This document shows positions 25,423 to 37,635 of a stretch of 64,000 nt of DNA, one piece after another. This stretch comes from Rotaria sp. Silwood1 (Eukaryota; Rotifera; Eurotatoria; Philodinida; Philodinidae), in the NCBI GenBank assembly GCA_905250075.1, contig CAJNOP010000083.1, positions 209,393 to 273,392 of the forward strand, read 5' to 3'. The notes beneath the pieces are model-generated. The model had not been told where the DNA came from. It searched no databases and worked only from the letters and a program-made list of their open reading frames with translations. A program made the translations under genes and the position numbers. How positions within the stretch are numbered: position 1 is the stretch's first letter; every line of letters begins with the position of its first letter.

Positions 25423-25895
25423 TATCCATATGCTCAACATAATATTCTTGGTGGTGCGACTTGTGCAAAGATCACATTTTGGAAGACGAGCACATATTTG
25501 TTTTTTTATAATGATTTATGATTATGTATAAGTTTTAAATAAATGGGATCTATCCTCAGGGATGTTTCGAGTCAATAGTCAATGTGTCTTTTTCTGATTT
25601 CAAATCAAGCGATGTGTAAGATTTAATAGCGAGTAGAAAATTTTAAATATTGTCGTTATCATTTGATTCATGTTCCATATCAATACAAGTATCGAGTGTT
25701 GTTACTCGCTTTGGCTGTCGCTGTGGTTGTTCCATGGGTATATGTTGTGTACTCGATCTCTGATTATACCGAGAATGTTCAGGTTCATGCTGTTGCGATT
25801 GATGGGATATACTGGTTCCTGAGAACGATATCCAATAAAGATACATTAAAAAACAAGAAAAAAAGAATTGAATGCTTGAATCAATGAATTATTTT

Positions 25896-25957
25896 GGTCC
25901 AGACTTAGTGGGTGTGGGTGTGAGCGTATTCTCTCTTCACCCACATCCACTCAGACC
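25896..25957. repeat. Telomere-like TGTGGG hairpin
   Basis: GTGGGTGTGGGTGTGAG faces CACCCACATCCACTC. The pairing extends outward into GGTCCAGACT and AGACC. Confidence 0.7.
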
Positions 25958-27042
25958 ATATTCCTAGAAAATATCTCGATCTGAACAAGATGTTTCCATT
26001 TGTGTTTTTTCAACTAAAACAACAGACTCTATGATGGTGAGATTTTCTTTTTTAGAAATTTTTTTCTACAAAGAGTTATCGCGAAAACATTACGGTAATG
26101 CATTTCTCAGTTTTTATACACCCACTAAAAAAGCACGTTTTTTACAGATTTGAAAACAATAGCAGGTGATCCTCTGATGTCAAACTGTAGCTCGTTTTCA
26201 GATGACGCCATTTTCATATGAAAAATGCTTGACAATCACTGGCCACTATCATTTATGCTCGTTGTTATTGAAAACAAGTGACATATATCAGTAGGAAATA
26301 TATGAAAACCCATCAAAAAATTTTTGAATGAGTAAATTCGGTCGCCTTATGTTCGAGAAATCTTGTACTGAATGTTGGCAAAGCATGTTCCATTTTAGCT
26401 TAACAGGCTGTATTATCTTTAATTGTAAATTTGTATATATTGCTTATTGTGCTTTCCTCTAGTCATTTACTGATATTGACAATTGATAATTATCAAAAGT
26501 TCGAAACAAAAATATAATTTTTGTTAATAATTAATAATTTTTTTTGTTGAATTACTTTACTCAATAATAAATCATTTCTCATTGCACCTTCCTCAAACGT
26601 AATTCAAAGTTAATCTCGAGGATCCTTCCAATGAAGATGAAGTTTTCTATTGCGACTAGATTTATTTGATACCATTATGCGACATTGATGACACATCCAC
26701 AGGTTACTCAAAAGCATCATGAAAAGCTAAGGGTGTTTGCGTTATATCAAGATTCATTCTTTTGATAGAACAGCGCATGCCTTCCGCATTTTTGCAGTAA
26801 ATTTTGTGTTTACTTTCAGATTTTGACGTGAATTATATTTGTTTTCATAACTTGATACATTTGACTCATACAGATTTAAGGCAAAAATATCTTGTAAAAA
26901 TCTTATTGGTAAGAAAATAGGACTACACTATATGTCACTTTTCGTGGAACCCTAAAAAGTGACTGTAATACTCCTACTTCTAATGTCAATATCTTTTGAA
27001 AAGTTCATCTATTTGAACTAAAACTTTGATAATATGCTTATC

Positions 27043-30000
27043 TCATTCAATCATACTACAATTAAAATATGATCTAAAATAGTGAGATCTGTTGAGCAGC
27101 GCTTTTCTGTAAATGATCGTGATCCTCGTAACATGACTTTTAGGAGTTTTGGCAACTTCAAAAACTATAATGTGAAGCTTACGAGATTTGTCTTCAATCA
27201 ATGGAGGCTCCGATTGACTCATTTTCACACGCGCCATCGCCCTCATCACCCAATTTAGTGAATTGGTCACCTATGTCCACGTTGAAAACATAGATGTTGC
27301 ATGAGATAAAAAGATCAAACATACCCCTTCCATTTGCATCAGTAAACGATCTAAACGATTATCCATCTGTTCGAATTGTGATTGAAGGTTAGTGACAGTA
27401 AACTCCGTCGATTGCAATTTGTTGCTAGTCTCAGTATATGAGCGTATTAGATCATCTTTCAACTGACTTATGTCAGATTTGATCCGTTTTGATTCATCAG
27501 TATTAGTTGTTAACGATTCGGATCTATTTATATCAGTCAAACATATTACGAGTGTTTAAGTATGAGAATCTTTTTCAGAAGCTCATTAGCTCTCGCGCTC
27601 AACTTTCTCTCACGAACCAAAAACTTCAACGATCAGATGTCATAGTTTTTCTTGAACGACAGATGAATTTAGCCTTTCATACATATTTAAGTATGCTCTG
27701 CGCAAATGTGTCTTTCTAATATCGTTAAAATTCTTCATTCCCACAAAAAGATCCCGTATTTGAAAAAGAATGCTTTATTGTTGGTCAGCATTATCCAATA
27801 ATTTTTTTGTGAGCCACTTCATACTGACTTTAACTCAAAATTTTCTTTATGTTGCTGGGTTCAAAAAAGTAACGTCGGCACTACGTATTGAGGTATTTGT
27901 CATTTTAACTTCGGTATGTCAAAGCGTCAATTAAGAGTAGTTTTCAATGCTAATCGGACAGCTTTCATCAATATGTTTTTCCTCATGTATGGTTCAGTTA
28001 ATAGTGAACCGTTGAAAATCAAATGAACGCATGAAAAGCCACGTTAATGATACTACTATGATTCTTCTCTACTTTTTTTTCATTTAATGGTAAAGAGCTG
28101 GTTTTCATCTCAAACGTACCGCCGTGAAATCCTCTACAACATGGTATATATAAGATTTTGTAATAGTCACTTCAGATAAATTTTGGAATGTTTACTAATA
28201 AGATGTAGGCAGCCCTACTTTTTGAATATTATGCAAGGTAAAAACTCATGATATTCAATATTTTGCTCTTGCTTACGAGCAATCAAGCTAAGTTTTTATC
28301 ACAGAATACCCCATTTAGATCTTCGTTATTTCTTTTGTTTAATTAAGCATATTGAGTGTACATGATAGGATGTTTTATGCACAATAATTAGATAACGGCA
28401 CTAAAATTCCTAGTCGATGTGATTTTTTTCAGCACATGTCAGTACCATACACTGTACGATTGTGTCCCAATATTTTTCAATTCCATTATTTGCAAATTTA
28501 TGATGAAACAATAATCACATGAGCGGTATTTTTTCAAAATGTAATGGCAAATATGTTTTGATACAAATTTACGGTTTGCAAGACGCCAGTGCTTGATGAA
28601 GAAACTACATCTCACAGTTTTTTGGTTGACGCAATTATCTGACTATTTTGTATACAACAACATGTGATGTACACTCAACGTGCTCAATGAAAACCCAAAA
28701 AATAACGAAGGTCTCAATAGAACAACGCGCCATAAAAAGTTAGCTTAACCGTTCTTAAAGGAACAATAAAATAAAATGGATGGATGGTTGTGAGTGAAGA
28801 AAGGATCCACACTCGCCCTCCGCTAGATCAAATTTTTATGTTGATACATAGTTCGAAATTGGTGTGTAAGCTGAGACTGCCTATAATCGCAACATAAAGA
28901 TTATAAGCGACTAGTCGTATTGAAAATTATTATAATCAAGAAATCCGATTAAACTGATTTAGATTTTAGAGTGATTGAAGGTTTTTATTGATTTTAGATC
29001 GATTTTTTTTCTGAAAATCAAACATTTCCAATGGAAACCAGATTATAGTGCTCCTATAATCGAAACTACTCATAATTGTAATGCAAACATTTCTCAGTAG
29101 ATGATAAGGATGTCTCAAAACTTACATGATATCTGTGGTTATTGCATTGGCAATTGTGTTTGCTTGTTCATCAAGCAATTTTCGAATGTAATCGTTCGTT
29201 GAGTATCGTTCGAATTCTGACCATGCATTATCAACAGTGTCATCAAGCGGAATCATTTCTGAAAAACATATCAGTAGATAAATACGTGAGTGCTTCATTA
29301 CAACATTTGTTTATCTGATCTTTTGATTCCTCAAGCCAAAACATATAAGACCACTTACTGAAACATCGTGATTGCTCGTGATGATCTTTTCTGCTAGTAC
29401 AGTCGTTTCTATAAAAATTTGACCAAAACCATTGACAGAATTGTACCAATGAAATGAGAAATGTAAACGGAGGAAACAATGCTGGTCGAGCGTGATAATT
29501 ACGAATGAACTCACAACGGTCGTAGGCCCAAACGTAACGTGCTTGTGTTTGAACGTCGTTTATCGTGAAACTAAACCATGTATTTTATTCATAATTATTT
29601 AGGCTGAATGTCTCATTTCTACATACCTGAACAAGGCAATTAGTAAGTTAAGCAATAGTATATTGACAAAAAGCATGTGAAAAGCGAACATGACTTGAGT
29701 GGCAATGGTAGTGCTCTCATCTGGTGTGGCTGAATAAAGAAATAAACGAATACACATATGAATATTTACTCATTTTTTTAATGTAATATTTCTACCATCT
29801 AACTGTGAAAGTTCATTATCGAAACTGCCCAAAACGAAGTAATACACTGGGTAGACCACATTACGAAAAAACTGTCGACCATCAAAATCGATCGTATGAT
29901 AAGCTATCATGGATCTTGATGTAATTCCATAGCCAAAAATGAAAATAATGATGATGATTACAAATAATAGGAGATCGTTTGTCTAAAATGACAACAGGGC

Positions 30001-33000
30001 CGCATATAACAACGCTCATGAAACATACATACCATTTTACGAATCATTACCAGTTTGGGACCAAGATTTGGAGCAATGCCAATGAACAGAACTGAAGTAA
30101 TAAACCATAATTCCAAATCTATAGCCATTAGTATCCTATAACAATACAGCGACACACGCTGAATGTTAAAACAATCACGAAGAATACCTCGCAGATGCAA
30201 AATCCTCAGCATCTATCCGTGTAAAACGAAGAATAAGTCCGATATAGAAGAGAAGATATGCTGGTAGAATCAGACACAAATTGGATATTCGATTATTCCA
30301 ATCAAAATAGGCGCAAATCTTGCCCCACATTGATGGGTACTCTTGAAAGAAGAACTAATCGGCAAAAGACTTAGATGTAGTATAGTCGTAAAGGAGAGCG
30401 AAACACTGACTTGACGAACTTCTTCGACGAGCATGGTAGTCACGATGACGATCGTTAATATTTCAGTCCAATGTATGTCGGGAGTGATGTTTGAAGGCGG
30501 ATCAAATGCATAAAGCATATAATAACTGAAGAAGAGCAGGAAAAGGATATAGCCAAACTACAACGATTCATGTAATAATATGACAAAGACCAAATTACAC
30601 TGCTTTTGACTTACGCAAGTGTACCAATATTTGACAATGGGTCGATTGTGAAAATGAACAAAATGTTGGAGTATCGTTTCATTGATGCTATAATCGTCCG
30701 TATAATCGATACCATTTTTTTTCAACCTAAGTAATTTTTTATCACATTCTGATTAATTATATTAAACACATACCGCGGTTTGGGATACGTCGATGTGATT
30801 GCCTATCAATAAACAAGCGGATTACATATTCATATTGCAAACGTCGTTAACCTACATGAGCAGTTTTTGTCATCCTAGAAGATTTAGAGGAGCACTTCTT
30901 ATAGACAGAAATGAAAAGCTGCGTGATTCCCAATGTAAGTATATTGACAACAAGAAGGGTTCGCTCCCTAACAGGATCGACTTTATCAAACCATATATTT
31001 GTCAACAGAGCTTGGCAGGCATCTTCGTATAAGAATTTCTTGTCATCTGCCACGATTGCCATTTGAAGACATGTAATACCCTTATAGAGATCCACACGTC
31101 GCATAATCAATTCGCATGCTCGGTGTTTGTCATATAAGTAAGAACATCGTACGAACTCGATGGCATAAGTTTCGAAGTCATCCGCTTTGGAATACAGCGT
31201 ATCTTTTGCAACCTGATCGGGTGCATAGGCAGCTAGTGACTTGAGAATTTTAGAAGCGATCAATGCCGAGCAAATACGAGTCTTCATTTGACTTAGAAAG
31301 ATTTTGGCCATTTCAAGTCGGTAGGTAATCACACACCAGAGAAAAAGATCACGATAAATGTGTTCAGCATCCAGCTTTCCTGTATTAGCGTGTTCTTCTA
31401 AATGTACCCTATTTGATATAGGCTTTGAGTCATCCTCGTAAATCGAACGCATGAAGTCACCAACTAGTTTTTCAAAAACAGTACCTAAATGTTTTTCCTC
31501 TGTGAAATCGAGTTTTGCATCGATCTGGTCCAGCAAATACAATGGATCCCACTATATAAGAAATAAGTGTTCTGTCAGGTGAACACAGTAGAAAAAATAT
31601 ATTGGTCTTACATTTTTGCGCCTTGTCTCCGAGTACAATTCTTTCAAATAATGGTGTTTGCGAGACCAATAATTGGTAGTTTCCAATAATGAGTTATTAG
31701 TATGATCAAACAAAACACTAATATTGATGTCGAGCTTGACGAAATTACTGACGAATACTAGCAAATTTTTGCTAAGTGCATCGATCAGAAGCGACGGGTC
31801 TTTTTCAATCTAGAACAAAAAAAGGTATGCTGGTAGATCAAAGTACCATAGTAAACAGCCTACTTTATTAGTATCATACCAGGTTCTTCCAGTAGTCACT
31901 GATTGGTTTTCGATACGATCGGCAACGCTCCAGCGAAGTGCTAGATGTGTTTGATCATCGGTAGACGACTGACACTTGCTCTGAGTGCGTGAAAGATTCT
32001 CTCTTGCTAACAAATAAAAACATATTATCGAGCTCTTGTTTTATTGAACTCACACAGACTACTGGGGTGTGGATATGGATGCGGGGTGTGGATATGGGTG
32101 TGTGAGTGTGGATGTGTATGTGGGTGTCGATTTAGACATGTTCACCCACACCCACACCCCACACCCACACCCACCCACAACTACACTCATACTCACACCC
32201 ACACCCACACCCCACCCACAACCACACCATCACACCCCACACACAACCACACCATCACACTCACACCCACACCCTAATCGAGTTGGACTTACCTTGAACG
32301 AAAGCATTGTAAATTGTTTTCCTCAAAGAATTTGATGAATTGATATTGAAAACATGAATATTTTCTCGAGAAGGAGATGTTAGACAGGTTGCCAATAAAA
32401 ATAAATATTTTCCAAGAGCTTTTTCTTCAGCCAAGTTCAATAATTCACCCACAGGTAACCTCTTGCCTTCAGCCTCATACTCTTGCTGTCGGATGACGCT
32501 GTAAAGCTTTCGCACATCATTGACGAAGTCAAGGCGGAAGTTGCCAAGCGGACGCAAAACTTCTCTCAAACTGTATATATCAATACTAGATTTACTATTA
32601 ATCATTTTTGCTCGACAAACTTACGTGCTTTGAGTCGATGAATATGAATTTTTACCATCACCTAGCGAAAACTTTTCATCAAGCATCGTTATATCCATAT
32701 CATCTTCATTGTCGCTAATTGTTTCGTCATTATGAGTGACTTTCTGGTTTTGATTTCTGGTTGATTTGTAAACACCTTCAATGAAAACATATTAAAACCT
32801 CCTGTCAAATATTTCAATTAATTGTTAAGGATTATGACTTTCGAGGTTGACACATGGCTAGATAGCTCTCATTCTTTACATTCAAATGTAGTATAATTCT
32901 TTGAATTATGATGGTGTTTGTGAGTTTTACAGATGCTTGATTAACAAGTACATCATCAGATGGGTGTTTTGCGAGTCTCATTGTTGATAGTATTTTCAGT

Positions 33001-35075
33001 GCTTCTATTGATCTGCAAAATCAAGTGTATAACTAGTGTGTATAAACAGTGGTGCGCTGAACATTCTCACACATTCTGCAAAGAAGTTTTCTTGTCCGAT
33101 CTGACAAGGAAGGAAAACTTGGTTTTTAGCATCACAAATCGTTTCGCGGTTATCTAGAAATGAGGCTTTAGGTTATTTCGAATGAGCTTTCTAAATTTCT
33201 GGACCATTTTATATGTTCGAAAATAGGAGTGTCACCTTCGGGCTCTGTTCTCAGGAACCCGAAATTCAGTGCGGGTTCCTGTTCCCAGTAGCTCAGAACC
33301 CCGGTGAATGTGATTGTGAATCTGAAGTGTAGTTGTGGGTGTGGGTGCTGATGTTAGCAATTCCACACCCGCACCAAATTCCAACAGAAGAAATTTTGAT
33401 AAAATTGGGCTTTTTAAAGTTGTAGTGGCAAGCAGTAGCTATATGTTCATACCAACCGAAAATCTGCGTTTATTACACTGTGGGAAGGAATCTGGGACAC
33501 GCGAGGATGCATAGTTTTAACCTTATTATTGGAAGAAATCTTGAATAAATCAATAAGTTGAGCTGAAACTTTACTGTGAATTGTCTAGACTTTTGAACAT
33601 ATATTTCCTCACTGTTTTAGCTATATTGGTGGCTTTGGAATGAAAATCGATTTCTGACAAGATGTCTTAAATGATAACGCCATACTCTCAAAAAATTCAC
33701 TCACTTTCAGTTAACTTAAGGTATTTACATAAAATATTAGCCAATTGTCCACTTCCCTGTATAATCCAACGCAGATGCAATATTTGAGGTTTTTCAAATC
33801 AGTATAGCTTACATCGACAATAACGACTGGAATTAGTTTCTCTAAATCAATGGCTATCGATAGAAGTGCATGAAGAGTACCGCCAACTAGAACAGTGATT
33901 AATGGTACTAAGTTTAAAAAAAAAACAAATATGTTCGAAAAATTTATGTATTTCACGCTCAGTAAAATGCTAACTTTTACGTCTTGCTCCAATTGAAATT
34001 CTTCGAGCGAGTTTTGAGACGAATTCGCCAGTATCCAGTGAATCACATGTACCGTCATCGAAAAATATGTAGTGTGTGTGGTTTGATTCTAGCTTGTATC
34101 GTCCATTTCCTTCATACTTTGTTGAGTTTTTGTCCGGAACCCTAAGAGAATATTATTGAGCTGTAATGCAATAGAATAAATTAGAGACAAAAATTAAAAT
34201 AGTCAACAACAGGTTATGTTGGACGATATTATATATAAGATCAGTTTGCCGAACCTTTCCTCGAGCTCGTGACAATCGTGAATGTTACCCCATTTACCAA
34301 CAGCGATCGCACTGAAATTTATCTCAGGATTCTTTATTCGACTTTTGTAAACTACTTCACCGATCAGTTCTGAAATACTCTCTTCTTTGTAACCACTCGT
34401 CATGATCCATGCATCTAGAATACAACTGTGTTGTTCTATGATTTGGCAACAGTGCGTTTGCTTACCTGATGCAACAGCAGCATCAGAAATGCCTTGCAAA
34501 AGTTCTTTCTCTAATTTGATGCTTGGTGTCGAATCTGCATCGCCCATCATTCGCATAATAAGAGCAGGTACAGCTATACTCCATACCCCAAATAACACCA
34601 AACAAAGTTGGTCGAGTTCTGTTTGGATGTCACACCGTAAATACTAGAATAAACAAGAGGTGAAATCATTAACTTTTCTTAGAAAACTAAATAACGTACA
34701 GGACTAGTTGATTGAGGTATTATCCCATAGCAGTTGGTATCTTCTAGCTTAGTATGATTTTTCCAATGCCATGTTTCATGTGACTGAGACTCTTTGTTGT
34801 CAGATTGATGATAGTTGCAAACGCAACGTTTGATGTCCGTTCTAAGTCATCAAATACTATTTCATTATGAGAACCTTCAAATAGACACATGTCCTTACTC
34901 CTTTGGGATGCACTTCGAACATATTCGTTTCTGTAACTTCATTCGAACTATAGCAGGGCCCCACGATATCAACTTCTTATTAGTATTGAAAAAAATATTT
35001 AGAATGAGAAAAGCAACATAGGTACAAATAACATACATTATTAGACATCTGGTTAGGTTCAGTTGATGTTTTCAT
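27043..35075 (-). CDS. TRPM-family cation channel
   Basis: Twenty-four exons: 35075-35037, 34975-34899, 34841-34700, 34643-34466, 34414-34255, 34141-33981, 33907-33813, 33756-33705, 32775-32625, 32570-32293, 32006-31864, 31809-31612, 31551-30856, 30802-30774, 30726-30615, 30557-30411, 30354-30188, 30135-30033, 29982-29796, 29729-29627, 29570-29359, 29258-29126, 27523-27325, 27270-27043. The total is 3,990 nt (1,329 residues), with all phases matching. The TRPM homology region is clear (about 30-300: LQKRICSKCIP, AWIMTSGYKE, SNHTHYIFFDDGT, VDGSGQLA). So are the pre-S1 block (TCLQMAIVADDKKF, ALLTNIWF; about 700-760), S1-S6 (about 837-1072), a TRP helix with YHARPALFPPF, and a C-terminal coiled coil (about 1190-1250). 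The usual FGQI/FGEI filter region reads LGSF here. No NUDT9-H or kinase domain is present. It is a plasma-membrane, probably calcium-permeable channel by homology. Exon 14 is a 29-nt microexon. Confidence 0.93.
28287..28748. repeat. Foldback element inside a TRPM intron
   Basis: The left arm (about 28287-28440, starting AAGCTAAGTTTTTAT) matches the reverse complement of the right arm (about 28590-28748, ending ATAAAAAGTTAGCTT). Shared blocks include TTCGTTATTTC/TTTTTTG and GTTGAGTGTACAT. It lies in the 1.6-kb intron 29125-27524, which is far longer than its neighbours. There is no ORF. Confidence 0.65.
28778..28822. repeat. Weak telomere-like hairpin
   Basis: GGATGGTTGTGAGTG faces CCACACTCGCCCTCC. 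The copy is short and strongly degenerate, at the edge of the intronic foldback element. Confidence 0.35.
32064..32275. repeat. Long telomere-like G-strand/C-strand hairpin in a TRPM intron
   Basis: The G-rich arm at 32064-32128 (GGGGTGTGGATATGGATGCGGGGTGTGG type) faces a C-rich arm at 32142-32274 made of CCCACA/CCACAC units, including several perfect CCCACA repeats. The loop is about 13 bp. It fills most of intron 32292-32007 without destroying the splice sites. Long open frames here (plus strand) are translations of the repeat, not genes. Confidence 0.85.
33230..33310. repeat. Short palindromic GGAACCCG repeat
   Basis: GGCTCTGTTCTCAGGAACCCG pairs imperfectly with CGGGTTCCTGTTCCCAGTAGC and then CTCAGAACCCC. 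It lies in TRPM intron 33704-32776 next to a telomere-like hairpin. Confidence 0.45.
33324..33376. repeat. Telomere-like hairpin in a TRPM intron
   Basis: GTTGTGGGTGTGGGTGC faces TTCCACACCCGCACC. The intron that contains it is 929 bp, against typical introns of 50-70 bp in this gene. Confidence 0.65.
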
Positions 35076-35736
35076 GTTTCGAAATTGAAAAAATTTCTTC
35101 TAAAAAATGTAACTGTGAGATTATTACTTCTTATCAACTTAACAGGAGAAAAAAAGACGCAATTCTTTTTTCAAATGAAATAAATTGTTACTACCCCATC
35201 ATTCAGATGACACAGTAAACATATACAAGATGCATGTGAAGGATGATGCAAAAAATAAGAACTGATTATGCTCCTCAGTATTCTTCTCATGGCTGCTATG
35301 TAAATAGTGATTAATTGAAGAATGGCTTGGAAGCCGTTTCGATTTTTGTTTGTCTACTGCTGTCTACTGAGATGTATACTTTTTTCTAACGAATAAGAAT
35401 TATTCGTAGCCATGTTACTTTTTCGTGATCGTCTTTCAGCGAAAATGTGTGCTTTTCTCTCTTGCTCTCTCGTTTTTTTTTTTCTTTCTCGCCATGTTTA
35501 TAATGAGAGTTATTTTTATACATCTCAAATACAAGGTCAATACCTGGCATGAAGTGCGCATTTTCTACTTGTAATCAATTAGAAACTCAGATGAAAAATG
35601 GGGTAGAACGGAGAATGATCAGATTCGGTGCCTTCTCCTTGTTATTTACACATTCATTTTTTGGCGCTTTACTAGGAAGGACATATAATGCGCAAAATGA
35701 GCATAATGACAATAGAAAGAGATGTGATGTTTGTAG

Positions 35737-35890
35737 AGTCCTGCAGGAACAACTTTTTTCATTCCCTGTTCCCGTTCCCGACACAAAAAATTTGTTCCCA
35801 TTCCCGCGTTTCTGTTCGCGTGAAAAAAATCTTTGTTCCAGTTTCCGATTATTTCCCGACTAAATTTTTTACGTTCCCGTTCCCGTTTCT
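35737..35890. repeat. TTCCCG-rich degenerate repeat with GAGTCCTGCAGGA terminus
   Basis: It begins GTAGAGTCCTGCAGGAAC and continues with many GTTCCCG/ATTCCCG units up to about 35890. The start motif recurs in inverted form at 37040-37056 and 56791-56812, suggesting a dispersed repeat family. Confidence 0.5.
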
Positions 35891-36919
35891 CGTAAGGCTT
35901 TTAGAGCTCCTTGTGGTAATTGATTTTTCACACTTCAAGAAACTATCATTATCTGATATTAACCTCTTGTAGCATCACGTTTTTCGGAATGTAATATAGA
36001 TCGTCGTAAGCTATACTCCCGTGTAAAAAAATTTCAACAGTCTCGAAATAATTGGCTTCGAGTCGAATATTATCCTATAATTATTATCAAGTGCTTTAGC
36101 TGAAATAATCACACAGAAATCAGTTCCAGCTGAAATGCTTGATTATAATTGTATGATTATAATCGATTATAAACTGATTATTCGATGATTTTCGAAGAGA
36201 TTCTTTTGCATGGGTTGAAATTAAATTTATGTATTGTCGGCACTATCAATCTGAATTATTTTGATTCATATCCTGAGGATGTAGATATGTGTAAATATGA
36301 TCAGATAAGTCACAGGATGATAAAGGAACAAAAACTGAATTCAGCAGATACATTGAAGATCAGATAAACGTGAAGAAAGACGAGTATATCAATAAATTGA
36401 AGCAATAATAAATAGTTTACTCTATAATGACTACAATAGCTCAACGAGTGATGTATATTCCGACAATTAATCTATCCTGAGACCATCCTTTTTCGAACAG
36501 TAATGATTGAATAAGGAGTCGTCATGTACGTTTGCATAGAAGTAAAGTAAATCAGTTACTATTAAGACGTTGAAATTCAGCGACATTCATAGAATGAGTT
36601 TCATCATCAGTTGAGTAATGAAGAAAAAGAATCAATAGTTGCACCTCTATAACATCAATGAGAAAAGTCACAATTTCAACAGAAGAACATGATAATTTCA
36701 ATGGTTTGTAAAATAATCTTAATGATCGTACTTTCGATGATAATGATAAAGAAAATGATCATTGCTATAATATGTGATTGAATGAACACAGGTTGAATTC
36801 ATATAATTTTGTCAATAGATATTTGCTTTTCTTTGTGAATTATATACGGAAATAATCATTGAAAATAAAACTTATTTACACGAACATACTTTAGGAAGTA
36901 TAGAATTAGTGCAGTTGGA

Positions 36920-37060
36920 TTTTTGGGAATGCATATTTTTTATATCTTGCCCGTTCCCATGTTGCCGTTCCAGAAATCTCCAAAAAGATTCCCGTTCTCG
37001 ATTCCCACGGGAAACGAGACGGGAAAATACGGGAAAAGTCGTTCCCGCAGGCCTCTCAAT
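36920..37060. repeat. TTCCCG-rich repeat, opposite orientation
   Basis: Runs of CCGTTCCC, ATTCCCAC and GGGAAAA end in CGTTCCCGCAGGCCTC, the inverted form of the terminus at 35737. Confidence 0.5.
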
Positions 37061-37079
37061 GTGTTTCTCTTCGCCGCAT

Positions 37080-37305
37080 CTACACTCCGAGTGATGTGAT
37101 CTAACTCCTTCCACAGAACCCACACCGACAGAGATGTGGTGTATGTATTTTCTCGGCACACACATTGAGAAAGTTTTGATGTAAGTTCTTTTCTAGCACC
37201 GACATTCAGAGAGAATTGGTGTAAGTCTCTTCATCGTAGCATCCACATTGAGAGAGATGTGATGTAAGTCCGTTTGTAGCAGTCACATCGAGGAAGACAG
37301 CTAGT
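37080..37305 (+). repeat. Degenerate tandem repeat, period about 41 bp
   Basis: Six diverged units each contain CACATTGAGAGAGATGTGATGTAAGT-like sequence, with unit starts near 37080, 37122, 37162, 37200, 37244 and 37284. Each unit carries its own small hairpin (CACAT...ATGTG). Confidence 0.6.
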
Positions 37306-37635
37306 ATATTTGTTGACTTATTATTCCACATTTCATTGACTAAAGCTGAATTGGTTGACGAAAAAGAGAACTTTTCTTTTATGCCATCGTTCGAGTTCCA
37401 GAAGCCTAGTTGGGTTCGGGTAATTCAATTTCGATCTTTGGGAATGCATCTGGTTTGTGGAAATTCATTTTCAATTTTTCAAAATCCATTTGGTTTCTGG
37501 ACAGTCATTGACGTTCCTTGAAACTGGTATAGAACATCATATGAATGGTGGAAATAAAAACGCACAGTTTTCTGCAGATTGGCCTTTCAATAAATTCAAT
37601 ATTCTTCAGTTATTAACTTGTCTGCTCAGTTTTAG

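Larger units (their letters stand above)
22494..27042. other. AT-rich intergenic with two telomere-like hairpins
   Basis: No convincing gene in about 4.5 kb. Open frames at 22582-22860 and 25643-25887 lack recognisable domains. The hairpins at 25371-25422 and 25896-25957 are listed separately. Confidence 0.45.
35076..37635. other. Intergenic between divergent TRPM and ARM-TIR genes
   Basis: The two genes are transcribed away from each other, so both promoters should lie in this 2.5 kb. The space is largely repeats (35737-35890, 36920-37060, 37080-37305). The small frame at 36185-36367 has no recognisable content. Confidence 0.5.

Noticed and set aside
25643..25887. Opposed ORFs, one Gln/Ser-rich on the minus strand and one hydrophobic on the plus strand
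   Set aside because: They are complementary readings of the same DNA with no recognisable domain or confirmed splice partner. An alternative 3' exon of the TRPM gene is possible but unsupported.
28880..29095. Repeated TATAATCG motifs as a separate MITE
   Set aside because: The motifs are in direct rather than inverted order and the boundaries cannot be defined.
32044..32335. Overlapping plus-strand ORFs rich in His, Thr, Pro
   Set aside because: They are translations of the CCCACA/TGTGGG hairpin within a TRPM intron.
36185..36367. Plus-strand ORF of 60 codons
   Set aside because: No domain or initiation context, and it lies in a repeat-rich intergenic region.
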